Source: Mytilus trossulus
Taxonomy: Eukaryota; Mollusca; Bivalvia; Mytilida; Mytilidae
Assembly: GCF_036588685.1 (NCBI RefSeq)
Contig: NC_086378.1
Location: forward strand, 36,495,578-36,559,577
DNA length: 64,000 nt
Direction: 5' to 3'
Positions 25,956-40,300 of this stretch are shown piece after piece. The stretch's first letter is position 1, and each line of letters opens with the position of its first letter. Both the position numbers and the translations under genes were made by a program. The notes beneath the pieces were generated by a model, which did not search any database, was not told the DNA's origin, and saw nothing but the letters and a program-made list of their open reading frames with translations.

Positions 25956-27232
25956 CTAATTCTATCTCACTTTTCAATGATAGTTTTTCATATGTGACGT
26001 CATGCTGTTTCTAAATTTCATAAATTCAAATGTGTCATAACGTTTGTGCCTTTTCGCCATCGTATGTGACGTCATTTTTTTTTAATAACGTTGACGCCTG
26101 GACTGATTCGGGTGTGTCTATTTTGTGATAAACTTGGCATTATGTATTCGGGTTTAGTTTTCTGTAATTAGTTAATACTTCAGTTTCATTATGTATATCT
26201 CTTTCAGATTCATTTGTTAAAATTTACTGTTTGCAATAGCATTAAGTGTTCTATATAATAAGTATGTTCTTATCCCGTGCATAAAAACAATGCCGTAATT
26301 GGCAAAACCTTTTCAACTTTTGATCTTCAGTGCTGTACAACTTTGTACCTTTTTCACTTTCGATCTTTTATATCTGGGCGTTATGTATTCGGATTTAGTT
26401 TTCTGTAATTAGTTAATACTTCAGTTTCTTTATGTATATCTCTTTCATATTCATTTGATAAAATTTACTGTTTGCAATAGCATGAATTGTTCTATATAAT
26501 AAGAATGTTCTTATCCCGGGCATAAAAACAATGCCGTATTTGGCGAAACCTTTTCAACTTTTGATCTTCAGTGCTGTACAACTTTGTACTTTTTTCACTT
26601 TCGATCTTTTATATCTGGGCGTCACTGGTGAGTCTTGTGTGGACAAGGCGCGTTTTTGGCGTATTGAATTTTAAACCTTATGCTTTTTGTTATCTATTAA
26701 TCATGTTTTTCTTTGTGTAATATGTTCTCCTATTTATTTGTATTGTAGTCCTGTAATATTATGTTGTCATTTCAATGGTATATTTAACTTTGCCATTAAA
26801 GTGCGAGGTTTGGCATGCCACAAAACCAGGTTCAACCCACCACTTTTAGTCCCCTTTAAAAGTGTCCTGTACCAAGTCCGGAAGATGGCCATTGTTATAT
26901 TATTGTTCGTTTCTGTGTGTGTTGCATTTTAACGTTGAGTCGTTTGTGTTTTCTCTTATTTTTGAGATATTGAGATAAGACGTGGCACGGTACTTGTCTA
27001 TCCCAAATTCATGTATTTGGTTTTCATGTTATATTTGTTATTCTCGTGGTGTTTTGTCTGATGCTTGGTCTGTTTCTGTGTGTGTTGCGTTTCGGTGTTG
27101 TGTCGTTGTTCTCCTCATATATTAAATGCGTTTCCCTCGGTTTTGGTTTGTTACCCCGCTTTTGTTTTTTGTCCATGGATTTATGAGTTTTGAACAGCGG
27201 TATACTACTGTTGCCTTTATTGAGCATCTTTG
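25952..27232 (+). repeat. dispersed repeat R2 with internal 241 bp tandem duplication
   Basis: Full-length-looking copy of the R2 repeat also at 15995-17060. Within it 26140-26380 and 26381-26621 are adjacent direct copies of 241 bp with few differences, beginning 'ttatgtattcgg' and ending 'tatctgggcg'. Open frames in it are incidental. Confidence 0.7.
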
Positions 27233-27924
27233 ACATTTGTAAAATGTACTCAATCATTCTCTGGCTTATTTTTTCCCTGATACATCTATCCCTCGGTGTA
27301 TAACTTCCAATTAAACCCTGCTTGGCAGACATGTTTACCAAATAAAGTAGACCGATTACCTAAAAGTATCTAACAAATACACCACGAAAGATATACTTTG
27401 ATCACTGATCCATGAAATGAGGTCGAGGTCAGGTGAACCCTGTCTAACGGAAATGTAGATCTTGAAAGGAACATATTGCCAAATATATTTATCCTATGAC
27501 TTGTTATAAATTGGACAAACAAGTGTTTTTATGTAGTCGCTGAACAATGAAAATAAGGTAAAGGACAATGGACATAAGACAGTTGTTAACTAGAAAACTG
27601 TTTATAATAAAGTCAATATTAGTGTCTAAGTCTGTGTCACTACATATGCAAAATCGAGGTGTTTTCTTGTTCTAAGATCTTGAATTAAATTATTCAGTAC
27701 AGATAATCAAATAATATGCCAGTGCAAAAATGTACAAAAACGAAAATTTACTAAGGTTCTAAAAAGTGTGCAATATCATCGATAGCAGACTTGGGACCAA
27801 TGAAACATTACATTTCCGCATACAATTAATACGTTAGCAGATTCGTAAGTACTCACTCACACTCCCAATCTTTTACATTTTGCCTAATCCCTTCAAAAAT
27901 TATATTCAATTTTACATCATTTTA
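27233..27924. other. no feature seen
   Basis: AT-rich spacer; no gene or repeat supported. Confidence 0.4.
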
Positions 27925-28205
27925 ATCACAGTATCTATGATGAGTCTATTCAAAACTACTGGGTTGTTGCCACTGCTGTTTGAGGTTTCATCCCAGATGG
28001 TATCCGCAGCCCAGTAGTCCGCACTTCTGTGTTGACATGAATAATCATTGATATGTATAATAAAAACACAAATCTTTTTCTACCCCAGGAATAGATTAAT
28101 TAAGCTGTATTTGGCAAAACTTTTTTTTAATTTTGGGTTTTAAATGCTTTTCAACTTCGTAATATATTTGGTCTTTTTAATCTATTCGATTCAAGCATTA
28201 CTGAT
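27925..28205 (-). repeat. dispersed repeat R1, reverse copy
   Basis: Reverse R1: 'atctatgatgagtctattca', 'gttgacatgaataatcattg', 'tttggcaaaac', 'cttcgtaatatatttggtc'. Confidence 0.55.
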
Positions 28206-30955
28206 GATAGTTTAAAGAAAAAATTTGATCTGATAGTAGTGAGGAGAACGCACTCACTGAAAAGGAGAAGTTGATGCAGTTAAATAAGGGGCTACGATTA
28301 CAATCCCGTGAAGGTAGAGTTGATTTATATGAAATTGAGCAACCCTTATTTTTCGATGCACAAGATGAAATGCTCTCTGTTTTAACTGTTGTATTCATTT
28401 CTTTACACACAGATAAAGAGGATGACGTTTATGGAATATTATCTGTAAAGGATCAAACACTGTATAATTTCCTATTACATATTTTCGTACAATTAACGAT
28501 TTTGCACTTCAGATATTTCTGAGTTTTCTTCGTTTTTGAGTGAGAGATTCGGTACCGAATTGATTGACCATTTTATAAATGGTTACAGTAATACCTGGGA
28601 CTATCACATTTATATAATATGTTATTCCTAGGTCATATTACTGTTTACTGAAAAAAAAATCATTTTCAAAAATACTTTTAAAAACTTGAACAAGGTGTCC
28701 TTTGAAGTTGATCAAAAGCACATTTTGTGCATTTTCGCATGGAGTGCTCAAATTTAAAGATTTAGCTTCTTGAAATTGACGTCCTTTTATAAATATTTTT
28801 TTATCTGAGAACTTCCAAACAAACATGTAACCAGGATCTGATTTGATAATTTTTCATATGTACATATGATTTTGTTCATTGAAATCCAAGATGACAAATC
28901 ACACAATTGCATTACAAACGACTTTGAAATTATACATACCATTAGAAAGTACCAATAAACATGAGGAACCAAAGTAAACAGAAAGAACCTATGTTGTAAA
29001 TGTGAGTAGGCATAGTGATATTTTCCTTTGTGAGGTTTATATATTCAAATGAATAAAGGACAATAGATCACAATATTTTCAATTGAAAGTTTTTCTAGTG
29101 TTTACATGCAGACAAAAGAAGCAAAGGTTGTTGTTGTTTGAATTGAGTATTATATTCCTTTACTCATAACTCAGATCACAAATTCGAGTACTTCAATTTC
29201 AATGAAGATAATATTAATTGTAGATGACTGAACTGATATTTGTTAATGAACACCACAAGTATCCCATTTTGTATTAGCTTCTTAAAGGTTTATCACTAGG
29301 GGTAAACAATTACCCCAAAAAAAACCAGAAAAGGAGATAACAAAATTGTTCCGTGTGAAATAAATTCGATTTAAATGCACTGAGATTCTAAGATTGCAAC
29401 CATTTTTTTTTCTAAAAGAATTAAAATTAAACAACTATAAGACGTACATACAAACTGACATATGTATAGATGGATAAGGGTAAAACTTACTGATCCATGA
29501 ACACAAACACATACCTTTTCATAATTTGTATAAACAGTATAGTTGCAAAATGTAAAATAACTTTCAAATTCAAATTCATCATTTAAACCATAACAATATT
29601 TTCCATACATTTAATTAAATCAAAGATGATAAGACAAATATTGACAAGTTACCAGTACATTCAAACTGAATAAATACATTTACAATCACTTATCAAACAA
29701 TGCAAATTTAGCTCAATGGGAGTGTTAAACTCTCATCCATTTTTTAAAACAATAGTTTATAATTTTACACTTCTGACTCAAATTTACATTACAATGTATT
29801 CATAAATGTGTTAACCATTTAATTGCAAGGGATCGAGTAATATTTAAAAAATTAAAAGTTCAAACAAAGATCAATCTAAGATTAAATCATCATGAAGTCA
29901 AGCAAAAAACTTTTTATTTCAAAATGACAAGATTCGTTTTATCTTAGTCTCAGAAAAATACAATAGAGTTGCTTTCCTGCAAGAATAAGGTGTACACATA
30001 TTATAACCTTCTGATACAAGTCGGATTGTGTTATACCAAAGATTAATATAGTAAAGTTCACCATATAAATCTTTGGATATACAGGATTTATGATATGCAT
30101 TTAAAATTGATTGTTACACAACATGACACATTTTGTGCCAGTAAAAATACAACACAAATAAAGTAAATAACACTCATTCAAGACTCATACATATACCAAC
30201 ATTTGTTTTTACATTAATCACTATTTCATGCTGTATCTATCCTATATGTATAACTGTATGAATAGCACTTCTCTTAAATAATAATACTATAGTGAGGAAT
30301 ATTATAGATTCAAATGGAAATCACAATTCAGAATGACTCAATCATGTTATTGAAACATAGTATTAATTGTAGAACACAAAGGACAACTGCAAAGAAACAC
30401 TTTCTATCAAGGGTATTTAATGACTACAAATATTTAGTAATATAAATATAATATTGACTAGGCATAAGAAAACTCGATATGTATCTTCCTTTCACATAAT
30501 TGAAATCTTTCACAGTGAAACTTTGTTGATAATGGTCATTCAGCATCATTGATACAGTTGATTAAAGATCCACACTTGTTTCCCAAAAATCCAACTTATT
30601 AAGAGAAAAAAGGGGGTGATCAAATTATCTTTTCAACATTTTGTTGACCTACTGTTGGTATGACAACAAAGAACAAGATACAAGGTTAACTTTTTGTTCA
30701 CCTTTGGTTATTGGACTTATATAATAGGTAATATTAGTCTGCATTTTTTTCTAAATAATTTTTCAAAAAATTAAAATGTTCTATTTTTTTCCCTTCAGTT
30801 TTATAAAGGAAATACTTGTCTTAAATGGTTTACAATTCAGACTCAAAATACAAAAATAATGCACTACCCTCAGATATGTGACCTTTGCTCTTGACTTTCT
30901 TAATTAAACATGGAAACCAGGTGTTAGACTTTCTACCGAATAAAAAAAATGATGA
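28206..30955. other. gene-free AT-rich spacer
   Basis: No exon with a recognisable domain was found. An open frame at 28271-28522 (83 codons) has somewhat protein-like composition (acidic and hydrophobic residues mixed) but no recognised motif or splice-supported partner. The rest is AT-rich. Confidence 0.4.
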
Positions 30956-30959
30956 AGAG

Positions 30960-31145
30960 ATAAAAGTTATCAAAGGTACCAGGAATACAATTTAGTACGC
31001 CAGACGCGTGTTTCATCTACATAAGACCCATCAGAGATGCTCATTTCAAAATATTTATAATGCCAAACATTTACAAAGTTGAAGAGCATTGAGGATCCAA
31101 AGTTCCAAAAAGTTGTGCCAAATACGGCTAAGGTATTCAAAATTT
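30960..31145 (+). repeat. dispersed repeat R1 copy
   Basis: R1 core with 'aaaggtaccagga', 'gtacgccagacgcgtgtttc', 'gaagagcattgaggatccaa', 'gtgccaaatacggctaaggt'. Confidence 0.6.
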
Positions 31146-32572
31146 GTCACTTTCTTTTAGGCTTGTTAAACAATCACTTCAATTGAATATCACCTTAGGG
31201 CTGTGTAGAATTACTTACCAATATAAATATGGAAATGTGATCTGATTGTCAATAAGTTAACAGTCCACCAAAAAAACTAGGATGTAAACATTGACAGGTC
31301 ACTGTAAGACCTTCAACAATGATGAAAACCCCAAACTATGTAGTAAACTATAAAATCTTTGGATAACATCAAAACAAAATGTGTACAATAGAATAAAAAA
31401 TAAATGCCTGATCAATAAAAGCCCTTGGATAACAAAATGTGAAACATTATAAGATTGGAAACTAAATGCCTGATTCAATCTAATAACAAACAAGTTACAA
31501 CAGATGACAGCTAATAGCAACCACCAGTCTACAAGCTTGCTCTTGTTCTTTCAAAAAAAAGTGGCAATATAAATTATAAACAAACTTTTGTTGGCCTTTC
31601 AAAAATATGAAATCAGAAACCATCTACAAATAAAACTATAAAAAGTAGCAAAATGATGAGTGGCAAAAGTCCCAATAAAATAAAAGTGCACCATTTTATA
31701 AAACAGTCAGCAGTTTACTAAGGAGTTTCATTTGTATCAGATCTTTAAATAGGCTACAAGTTGTCATATGCATGAGATAAAGTCATGTGGAGCTGTGACC
31801 TAGTTAACCACTGGTCGTATACAGTATGACTAATTTTTACATTTAAGCCCCAGATTTTGACACGTACATAATAAATGGCACTTTTTTCATATCCTAAACC
31901 TCTATATAAGGCACTAAATATATGAATGACATATGTTGTACAATGTATGTAAACTAATTTAAATCATTTGAATTAAAATGAATATTGCCATATTATATCA
32001 TAAATGAACATATTCTTACAAGATGGTTTATTAACTTAATTAAATATAATATACACACTATATAGAAATAAAATGGTAAAAAAACTAAATCTCACTCCTT
32101 CTAAGGTATAGACAGGTTTTTGCATGGTAAATCCCTGTCTATGACTGTAAAGTGTATAGTGAACAAAATTATTGGTATAATAGTTTTCCATCGTCAAAAC
32201 TTAACAGTGTTTAATATAAACAAAATCTGCAGTATTAAGAAGTTTGATGTTGAAAAGTTTCACTATACTATAAATCTGACTAAATACGGATTTCAAATAT
32301 TATGCACCAATAAAATACCTTCTGGTTATACATATCTGACAAGAAAAGGCTCAAATTTAGCTCCCAAAAAATATGAAGCTCACATTATATTTACAATCAT
32401 AAAACAATTTGTTAAATATGTCTGATCAAAATTTAAACATTAACAAATGATTTTTTTTTGTCTTGTCAATACAACGAATTGGTTTTTTTTGTTGTTATAA
32501 TAGTGCAAAATATGTATAACTGATTGCCAGCAATCTTTTTAAAAATATACCAATTAACCTAAATTTGAAATA

Positions 32573-32815
32573 AACAAGAATTGATGCCCCACTCGCACTA
32601 TCATTTTCTATGTTCGGTGGACTGTGAAATTGGGGTCAAAACTCTAATTTGGCATAAGAATTAGATAGAACATATCAAAGGGAACGTGTACATGGTGTAC
32701 TTAGTGTCAACTTCATCAAAAACTACCTTGACCAAAAACTACAACTTGAAGCGGGACAGACAGACTGACTTATGGACGAACAAAAGGAAAAACATAATGC
32801 CCTTAGATAGAGCAT
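32573..32815 (+). repeat. dispersed repeat inserted in block B
   Basis: About 240 bp interrupt homology with block A: A reads straight through 'ttgaaatataaacaataatg' near 12073. The insert runs from 'gaattgatgccccactcgca' through 'gggacagacagactg' to 'gcccttagatagagcataaa'. The purine-rich 'gacagacggacgaa'-type end and 'cataatgccc' tail resemble a known bivalve repeat (from memory). Confidence 0.6.
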
Positions 32816-34838
32816 AAAACAATAATGAGTATATACACATTTCTTATCATAAGGAGTACAATAGTTGATGATGTTATTTGATTATTTAAAATGCTAGAAA
32901 AACCTTTGACCACAGAATCAAAATGAAATGAAATCATACATTGCATTGGATAGTAAAGATCTGAACACAGATTACCCGTACATACATCATACAATAAATG
33001 AATAAAAGAAAGAGCAGAAAATATCTTTCCAATTATTGTGTCTCGCTAAACTTCAAAGACTTTAACTGGAACCAAACAGATGGTTCACAGCAATAATATA
33101 TTGATGCAATGCATTTACTGTAGTGGTAAATTCTAGATATTTTTTTAAAGGGGTCTTATTTCTGAAAACTGAATTTATAATTCTGAGGAGTCCTGATGAA
33201 AAATGTTTTGGACGATTTTCAGCTAAATCATGAAAAACATGAGATTTTTTTTTTATGGCAATCAAATTTCCTCACATAGATTCAGCACTGTATATATATT
33301 AGGAAAAACATACAGTATATTAAGGACTGGTCTTCAAAAAACTTTAAAAACATTGAATTATATTGCAACAAATATTGGTAGTGATTATATCATGACCAAC
33401 ACATTGGGTCAAAACACATTTTGAAGAAAAGAAAGATGATCTGAAAAGTTTTTTTATTTGAAATTTGTTTGATAACACATACTGTTCAAAAGTTCAAAGA
33501 GGGCAATATGAACCTAAAGTTTGAAATAAAAATGAGGCCATTTTCAGAAAAATGCTTTATGGGGAAAAAAATAGAAACTGCACAGACTCCATTGGGAATC
33601 TGTGAATTGTTTGTAGGCAAGAGTCTAGTTTGTCATCATGATGACAGAGACAAATTGCTTAAATTGCAGAAAAAAACAAATTGGTATCAGATATTTAGAT
33701 ACTGCAAATAATACTTTTACCTGACTGCTACGGGATCAATCAATATTGCACTATTTAACCTGAAATATTTTGATTTGATTTTGAAATTTGTAAACTTCAC
33801 TCAACAAAAAGAAAAAAAGACTTTAATTGATAAAGTATAAACATGAGGTCTACAACAATAGTGTCTTTGGCATTAGTGAGAAATTTTCAACATAAAACAA
33901 ATATTTAAAAATTCTAAATTTAAAGTATATTATGCATACATTCAAGATTGGTTTACATATTATGTCCCTCTTTACAATATCACTCACAATGCATCTATCC
34001 AACTTACTCAACAATTTCAATGAACAAATAATTCTTCTTTTGTATACTAGTACATATAACTTTTCTCCTCTTCACTGCATAAAAAAGGGACATCACTTCA
34101 AATATAGCAACATATCCCATGCTTTGAAACAATTTAAAATTTTTAAAATTTACATTCTCATACAATAAAATAGTACAAACACACTGGTTATTAGACTAGT
34201 TGAGTCGTCATTTGATCTCAAGTTACTCAAATCCATTTTTATTTACAGAAAATTAGTGGAATCTCACAATCTGTGTACATATAAAGTGGCATTTCTATTT
34301 TTTTAACTACATGTGTACGAATATTCTTCTGAAAAGAGTAAAAGATAGTTCTTGTCCAACCATTCTTGATTACTTTTTAGTATTTCCACAAAATAAGACA
34401 AAATTCAGCAGTGTAAAATGAAATAAGCAAATAAATTTTAGAGTAGTTTTGATAAATTGATCAGATCTAGACTTTTAAAATCATTTTTCCTATATCCTAT
34501 GGAATGTTATGGAATGATACATGTATTTACACAACTAAAACCTTAGAATACCACTGAAACATTAGCTCTAATTAATTCATATGGTTGGTTGGGAATTTAG
34601 GTCAACTGTTCGTCTACACTTGTAGTATCCCTGATGAGGTTGTCAAATTTGTTTAATAAAATCAGCTTGGATTTCTGTTATGTTATTCTTAGGCCTGCTA
34701 TATTTCCTGGCAAATATTGGACAGAGGGGGCTAACCTCTCAACCCCTACCCCCCCCCCCCCCCCAAAAAAAAAATATTGCATCCACAAATTAATGATTAT
34801 TCAGCAACTGACACAAATCAACCCTAACCATTCAAACA

Positions 34839-37321
34839 TCAACTTGTCAAGGTTTTCTTTAAATAAGCTAAAACATCCTTATTCTCAAGAATCTCCATAT
34901 GCTCGGCTCCTTTGACAGGAACGTGATAAATTTTCTGGGGTTGTTTCCCTTGCCAGTGTAAACATCCCTTCAGACTACGAATATTAACTGTACCATCGCC
35001 ATCGTCTGTTCTGACATTTGGTTGTGAATCAGGCCACATATTGCCTGTATACACAAGAGTACCTGGAGTTGGAATGCCGTATCCATGGACACAGTGAACC
35101 TCCACACCAGGGGGCGTCAGCGATCTGATAAGATTGACAGTGTCTTGTCTCATATACCACCCATCCATGAAATTAATATCCATAAAGAATTGTTTGTAAT
35201 CATTGACTGTATAATTCCTCCCAGGGCGTTCAATTAGGACTTCATCCTTACCCCAAAACATATCTGACGGCATCAGCCAAGCAGAGCTAGGCATAGATCG
35301 CTGTTGGACTCTGGCATTTAAAGCTTTTACAAACGCTACACCAAGATTATCACCTGAAATGAACCAGTTTATTCACATATTATTTTTTTTGTTGATGATG
35401 CTCACCTTGAACATGCTGAACAAAGGTTACACACAAGTTATTGCCTGCAGTCAACCAACTGAAACACATATTACATTTTAACCCAGATTGTTACCTGTAA
35501 TGCAACTCATTGACACATCTTTGTATTGGTGATGCTGTGTGGGGATTGTAACTTCTATAATATTTTTTTTATCTAACTTGGTTTTAAGCAAAAATACTAA
35601 AAGTTGGATGTATAATATGAAACAAAACCAGATGCTCCGCAGGGCGTAGCTTTATACGACCGCAGAGGTTGAACCCTGAACGGTTGGGGCAAGTATGGAC
35701 ACAACATTCAAGCTGGATTCCGCTCTAAATTTGGATTGTGATTAAATAGTTGACACAGCATAGGTTTCTGACACAGAATGAATGTATTCAAATGAACTTA
35801 AAATTTTTGTTTTCTCTTAGAGCAATTCACTATGCTGTTGAATATTAATCCTGTAAAAAAAACTGCTTGTTATCACTGAATGGTAAAGATTATTTAAATT
35901 TATCAGTTGGTAGTAAAAAGTGAATATACATTGTATATTGTATATAACAAAGATTTAAGTTGATTCTGGACAAAGAAAGATAACTCCAATTAAAAAAAAT
36001 TCTTGCAGATATTTCTTGCTTACTATACTGGACAAAGAAAGATAACTCTTAATTAAAAAAAAATTTGCTATTTCACAATATTGTGAAATTAGATATTTCT
36101 TGCCATTGCACAATACTGTGCAATTGAAAAGACTTGCTATTGCACAATACTTAATATAATAATTTTAGATCCTGATTTGGACCAACTTGAAAACTGGGCC
36201 CATAATCAAAAATCTAAGTACATGTTTAGATTCAGCATATCAAAGAGGCCCAAGAATTTAATTTTTGTTAAAATCAAACTTAGTTTAATTTTGGACCCTT
36301 TGCACTTTAATTTAGACCAATTTTAAAACTGGACCAAAAATTAAGAATCTACATACACAGTTAGATTTGGCATATCAAAGAACCCCAATTATTCAATTTT
36401 TGATGAAATCAAACAATGTTTAATTTTGGACCTCAATTTGGGCCAACTTGAAAACTGGGCCAATAATCAAAAATCTAAGTACATATTTAGATTCAGCATA
36501 TCAAAGAACCCCAAGGTTTCAATTTTTGTTAAAATCAAACTAAGTTTAATTTTGGACCCTTTGGACCTTAATGTAGACCAATTTGAAAACAGACCAAATA
36601 TTAAGAATCTACATTCACAGTTAGATTCAGCATATTAAAGAACCCCAATTATTCAATTTTGATGAAATCAAACAAAGTTTAATTTTGGACCCTTTGGGCC
36701 CCTTTTTCCTTAACTGTTGGGACCAAAACTCCCAAAATCAATACCAACCTTCCTTTTATAGTCATAAACCTTGTGTTTATATTTCATAGATTTCTATTTA
36801 CTTATACTAACGCTATGGTGCGAAAACCAAGAAAAATGCTTATTTGGGTCCCTTTTTGGCCCCTAATTCCTAAACTGTTGGGACCGAAACTCCCAAAATC
36901 AATACCAACCTTCCTTTTGTGGTCATAAACATTGTGTTTAAATTTCATTGATTTCTATTTACTTTAACTAAAGTTATTGTGCGAAAAACCAAGAATAATG
37001 CTTATTTGGGCCCTTTTTTGGCCCCTAATTCCTAAACTGTTGAAACCAAAACTCCCAAAATCAATCCCAACCTTTCTTTTGTGGTCATAAACCTTGTGTC
37101 AAAATTTCATAGATTTCTATTAACTTAAACTAAAGTTATAGTGCGAAAACCAAGAAAATGCTTATTTGGGCCCTTTTTGGCCCCTAATTCCTAAAATGTT
37201 GGGACCAAAACTCCCAAAATCAATACCAGCCTTCCTTTTGTTGTCATAAACCTTATGTTAAAATTTCATAGATTTCTATTCACTTTTACTAAAGTTACAG
37301 TGCGAAAACTAAAAGTATTCG

Positions 37322-37356
<35 letters not shown>

Positions 37357-40300
37357 CAACGTGATAGCAATATACGACGAAATTTTTTTCAAAATTTGCG
37401 GTCGTATAAAAATATAAATCCCGTAATTATGGTTACGAATTCTTACAATTATGTAAGAAACAAATTTTGAACTTCTGAAAAAGAAGTTCTGACTGTTGTT
37501 TGTTTATTGTACACTTTTCACATAGATATAGTAAGTACAAGAATTTTTTGCCTTTGGTATATAATTGATATTTTTTACTTTGGTATATAAATTTCTGGAA
37601 TTAAGGGGAAATAATTAAGCTAGATCCTAGTTATACATGTTATAGGTCAATCAGTTTTAAAAAAACACCTTGTTAATTTAACTTTTTTGTTCATAAACAA
37701 TCAAAATCTTTGTACATAATATTTAAAAAAAAAATTTCAATGCAATCATAAATGTTTTTATTGTAAGGTCATTACCCTTACACTACAAGTTTATTGTTTT
37801 GTATCATTTCATTTTTCATTTGGGCATATATAAAGCCAAATCTTTCGTTAAAAGATTAATTTTAAAGAGAAATTTTAGGACAAATTACCGAGGCTGGTTA
37901 TCACTTTGTTCTTCCAGCATTTGATTAAAAAATAAATATTAGTGTTCTTACTATCTACCCTTAAGGTGGTACCTAACACTACAGGGAGATAGCTCTTTAA
38001 AGTCAGCTAAAGGTTTTAATTACATTGTGTTGTAAAGGTATTATTAAGCTTCTCAATGATCAAAATTGGTGTTTGTCAAACTACTATATAACCAGTGTAA
38101 TTTTTCTGACAAAACGGTTGGTTCAAAATTCTTTATTTTTTTATAATTTTTGTTAAAGGGTCAAAGTGATTACTTTGACAAAATTTTATGAAAATTAAAC
38201 AAGCCAAATTAATCTTAGTGAAAGTGTTGGGTACCACCTTAAGTATATAAACCCTCTAACAAATATATTTCTTACCTGAAGCAAAGAGTCTTAGTGGTTT
38301 AACAGATCCTCCCCATACACCAGCTAATGATATAAATGACTGAATAAATTTATCTTTCCAGGACTGTGGCTGGTGGTTAAGGAAGTACAGTGTAGTAGGG
38401 TTCCCCATGCTGTGGCCTAGCAGGATTACTTTTGTATTGTTGTTTAGAGCATATGTTTCCTCAACTAATGTTACCAAATTCTGGTAAAAATCAGCATATT
38501 CATCTGGAAAAAGTGAAAGGTTCTGTTTATAATATGCATTCAAATCATATTCATTCAAATAATAACAATTTCATACAATAAATTTTGTTTTTACTTAGAG
38601 CACCACCATTCAACTGAGAATAAATATCTTTTTAGTAAATTGTTCATGTTCTATGGGAGATAACTCTTTTTTTTGCTGATTGAATGATATTGCCATTTTA
38701 TTATTTCTGTCCTATTCTGATGTGTCAGAATGTTTTAAAGTACAACGATGTGCATAAAAAAACAATCAAATCAATAGCACTGATCAAATTTATACAAAAC
38801 AATTTATATAAGGGTTGGCAACTTCCGTTTACTTCTATCTCCTACATGGGGAAATTTAAAAAAAACTTTTTTAAATCTTGCTTATATTGTACACGATGAC
38901 TGATGCTAAGGTAAATAGTTTAATACTACATATGACCATGAATATATATGAGTATTTCAATCAATCAACATGTACTACAGCCATGGTAGTCTGCTAATTT
39001 CTGCGTAAAATACTTTAAAATTCAGAAACTATCGCGATGTTTATATCAATATGGATAATACAACCGGGTGAGTTTTGCAATAACTAATCTCATACTTTTG
39101 TCGATCTTTTTTGATGAAATTGCATTGACAACTACAAAATGCACACAACAATAATGGCTTTGTGAAAACTCTAATGAAGTGTTAACACTTACTAGGGGCC
39201 TTCCTGAAGTCATATGGAGCACCTCTCACTGATACGTTTCTCTCATATCCCCACTTTACCATGGCATTAACTATTGGCGAAAAGTAAGATGCTGGAAAGA
39301 ATAAAAACAAAAATTCTAATAAACATTTTAATGCCATTTTATTTCATCAAAGTCCTTTTTATATGTACCCCATTTAATTCAACAATACATACATTCTAAT
39401 AGGCCTTATTTTTTAGGATTTTCTGCAATTTGTATATGTTTACCCCCCTTTTCCTTTCTCTAAAATGTAAATTGTCAGTGCATGTTAAGGTGTCTTTGGT
39501 TTTCAATTGTACAAATGTACTCATTACTTTTTCATTGTTTAAAAATCATGATGAACATTTAAACCAAGACCAAATCTGTTGTGCAAATTACAGGATCATC
39601 CTGTCTAAATTACTGGTCTGATACACCTAAACCCAAAACTGGTAAGAAAACTAAATAGAACTGATCATTACCTGTCTGACATATTTATTATTAGACTGTT
39701 GGTTTTCCCATTTAAATGGTTTTACACTAGTAATTTTGGGGCCCTTTATAGCTTGTTGTTCGGTGTGAGCCAAGGCTCCATGTTGAAGGCCATACATTGA
39801 CCTATAATGGTTTACTTTTTTTTTAAATTGTTATTTGGATGGAAAGTTGTCTCATTGGCACTCACACCACATCTTCCTATATCTACTTGTACTTACTAGG
39901 ACTTATATGGGAAGGATCAAGCCACTCTACCGTCCTTGTATCTCCCCATCCTGGTATCTTTGTTTCTACACCTGGTGGATTATGGGTAATATGTTTCTCT
40001 CTATCATATATTACTCTGAAAAAAGGAGCAGAATAATTTGAATCCCTAAAGGATATTAATGACCGATAACAGGAATATAAAAATTTATACATGTATTATA
40101 TGATGTATTACACATATTTTCTCTAATTCGTACTTGATTTTTTCCTTTTCCTCACCTGTTAACCATATGTTTCTAATCAACACTTTTTTTTAAATTATCT
40201 CAGTTATTTTATATCAGACTTGATGCAGTGGTTGAATCTAAGTGGTTGAATCTATATATATATTCATATCAATTTATGACTTAAATGTATCAAACTTGAA

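Larger units (their letters stand above)
35651..37410. mobile_element. 1.76 kb TIR element with internal tandem arrays, intron 5 of copy B
   Basis: The ends are inverted 14-mers: 'tttatacgaccgca' at 35651-35664 and its complement 'tgcggtcgtataaa' at 37397-37410. Inside are two short palindromes (36070-36087, 36105-36124), a four-unit array of about 131 bp, a four-unit array of about 161 bp and a (GAC)n run. There is no transposase ORF. It is non-autonomous; the superfamily cannot be assigned and a target duplication was not identified. The matching intron of copy A lacks it. Confidence 0.75.

Noticed and set aside
28271-28522. 83-codon frame with protein-like composition
   Set aside because: No recognised domain, no neighbouring exons with compatible splice sites, and no repeat of it elsewhere in the window; left unassigned.
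32120-32425. 101-codon plus-strand frame
   Set aside because: AT-driven, Lys/Ile/Phe-rich, no motif; it lies in 3' flanking DNA of copy B and no counterpart frame was seen in block A.
34741-34774. Poly(C) then poly(A) run taken at first for a retroposed tail
   Set aside because: A shorter C/A-rich run sits at the matching place in copy A (14468-14497), so it is an expanded ancestral tract.
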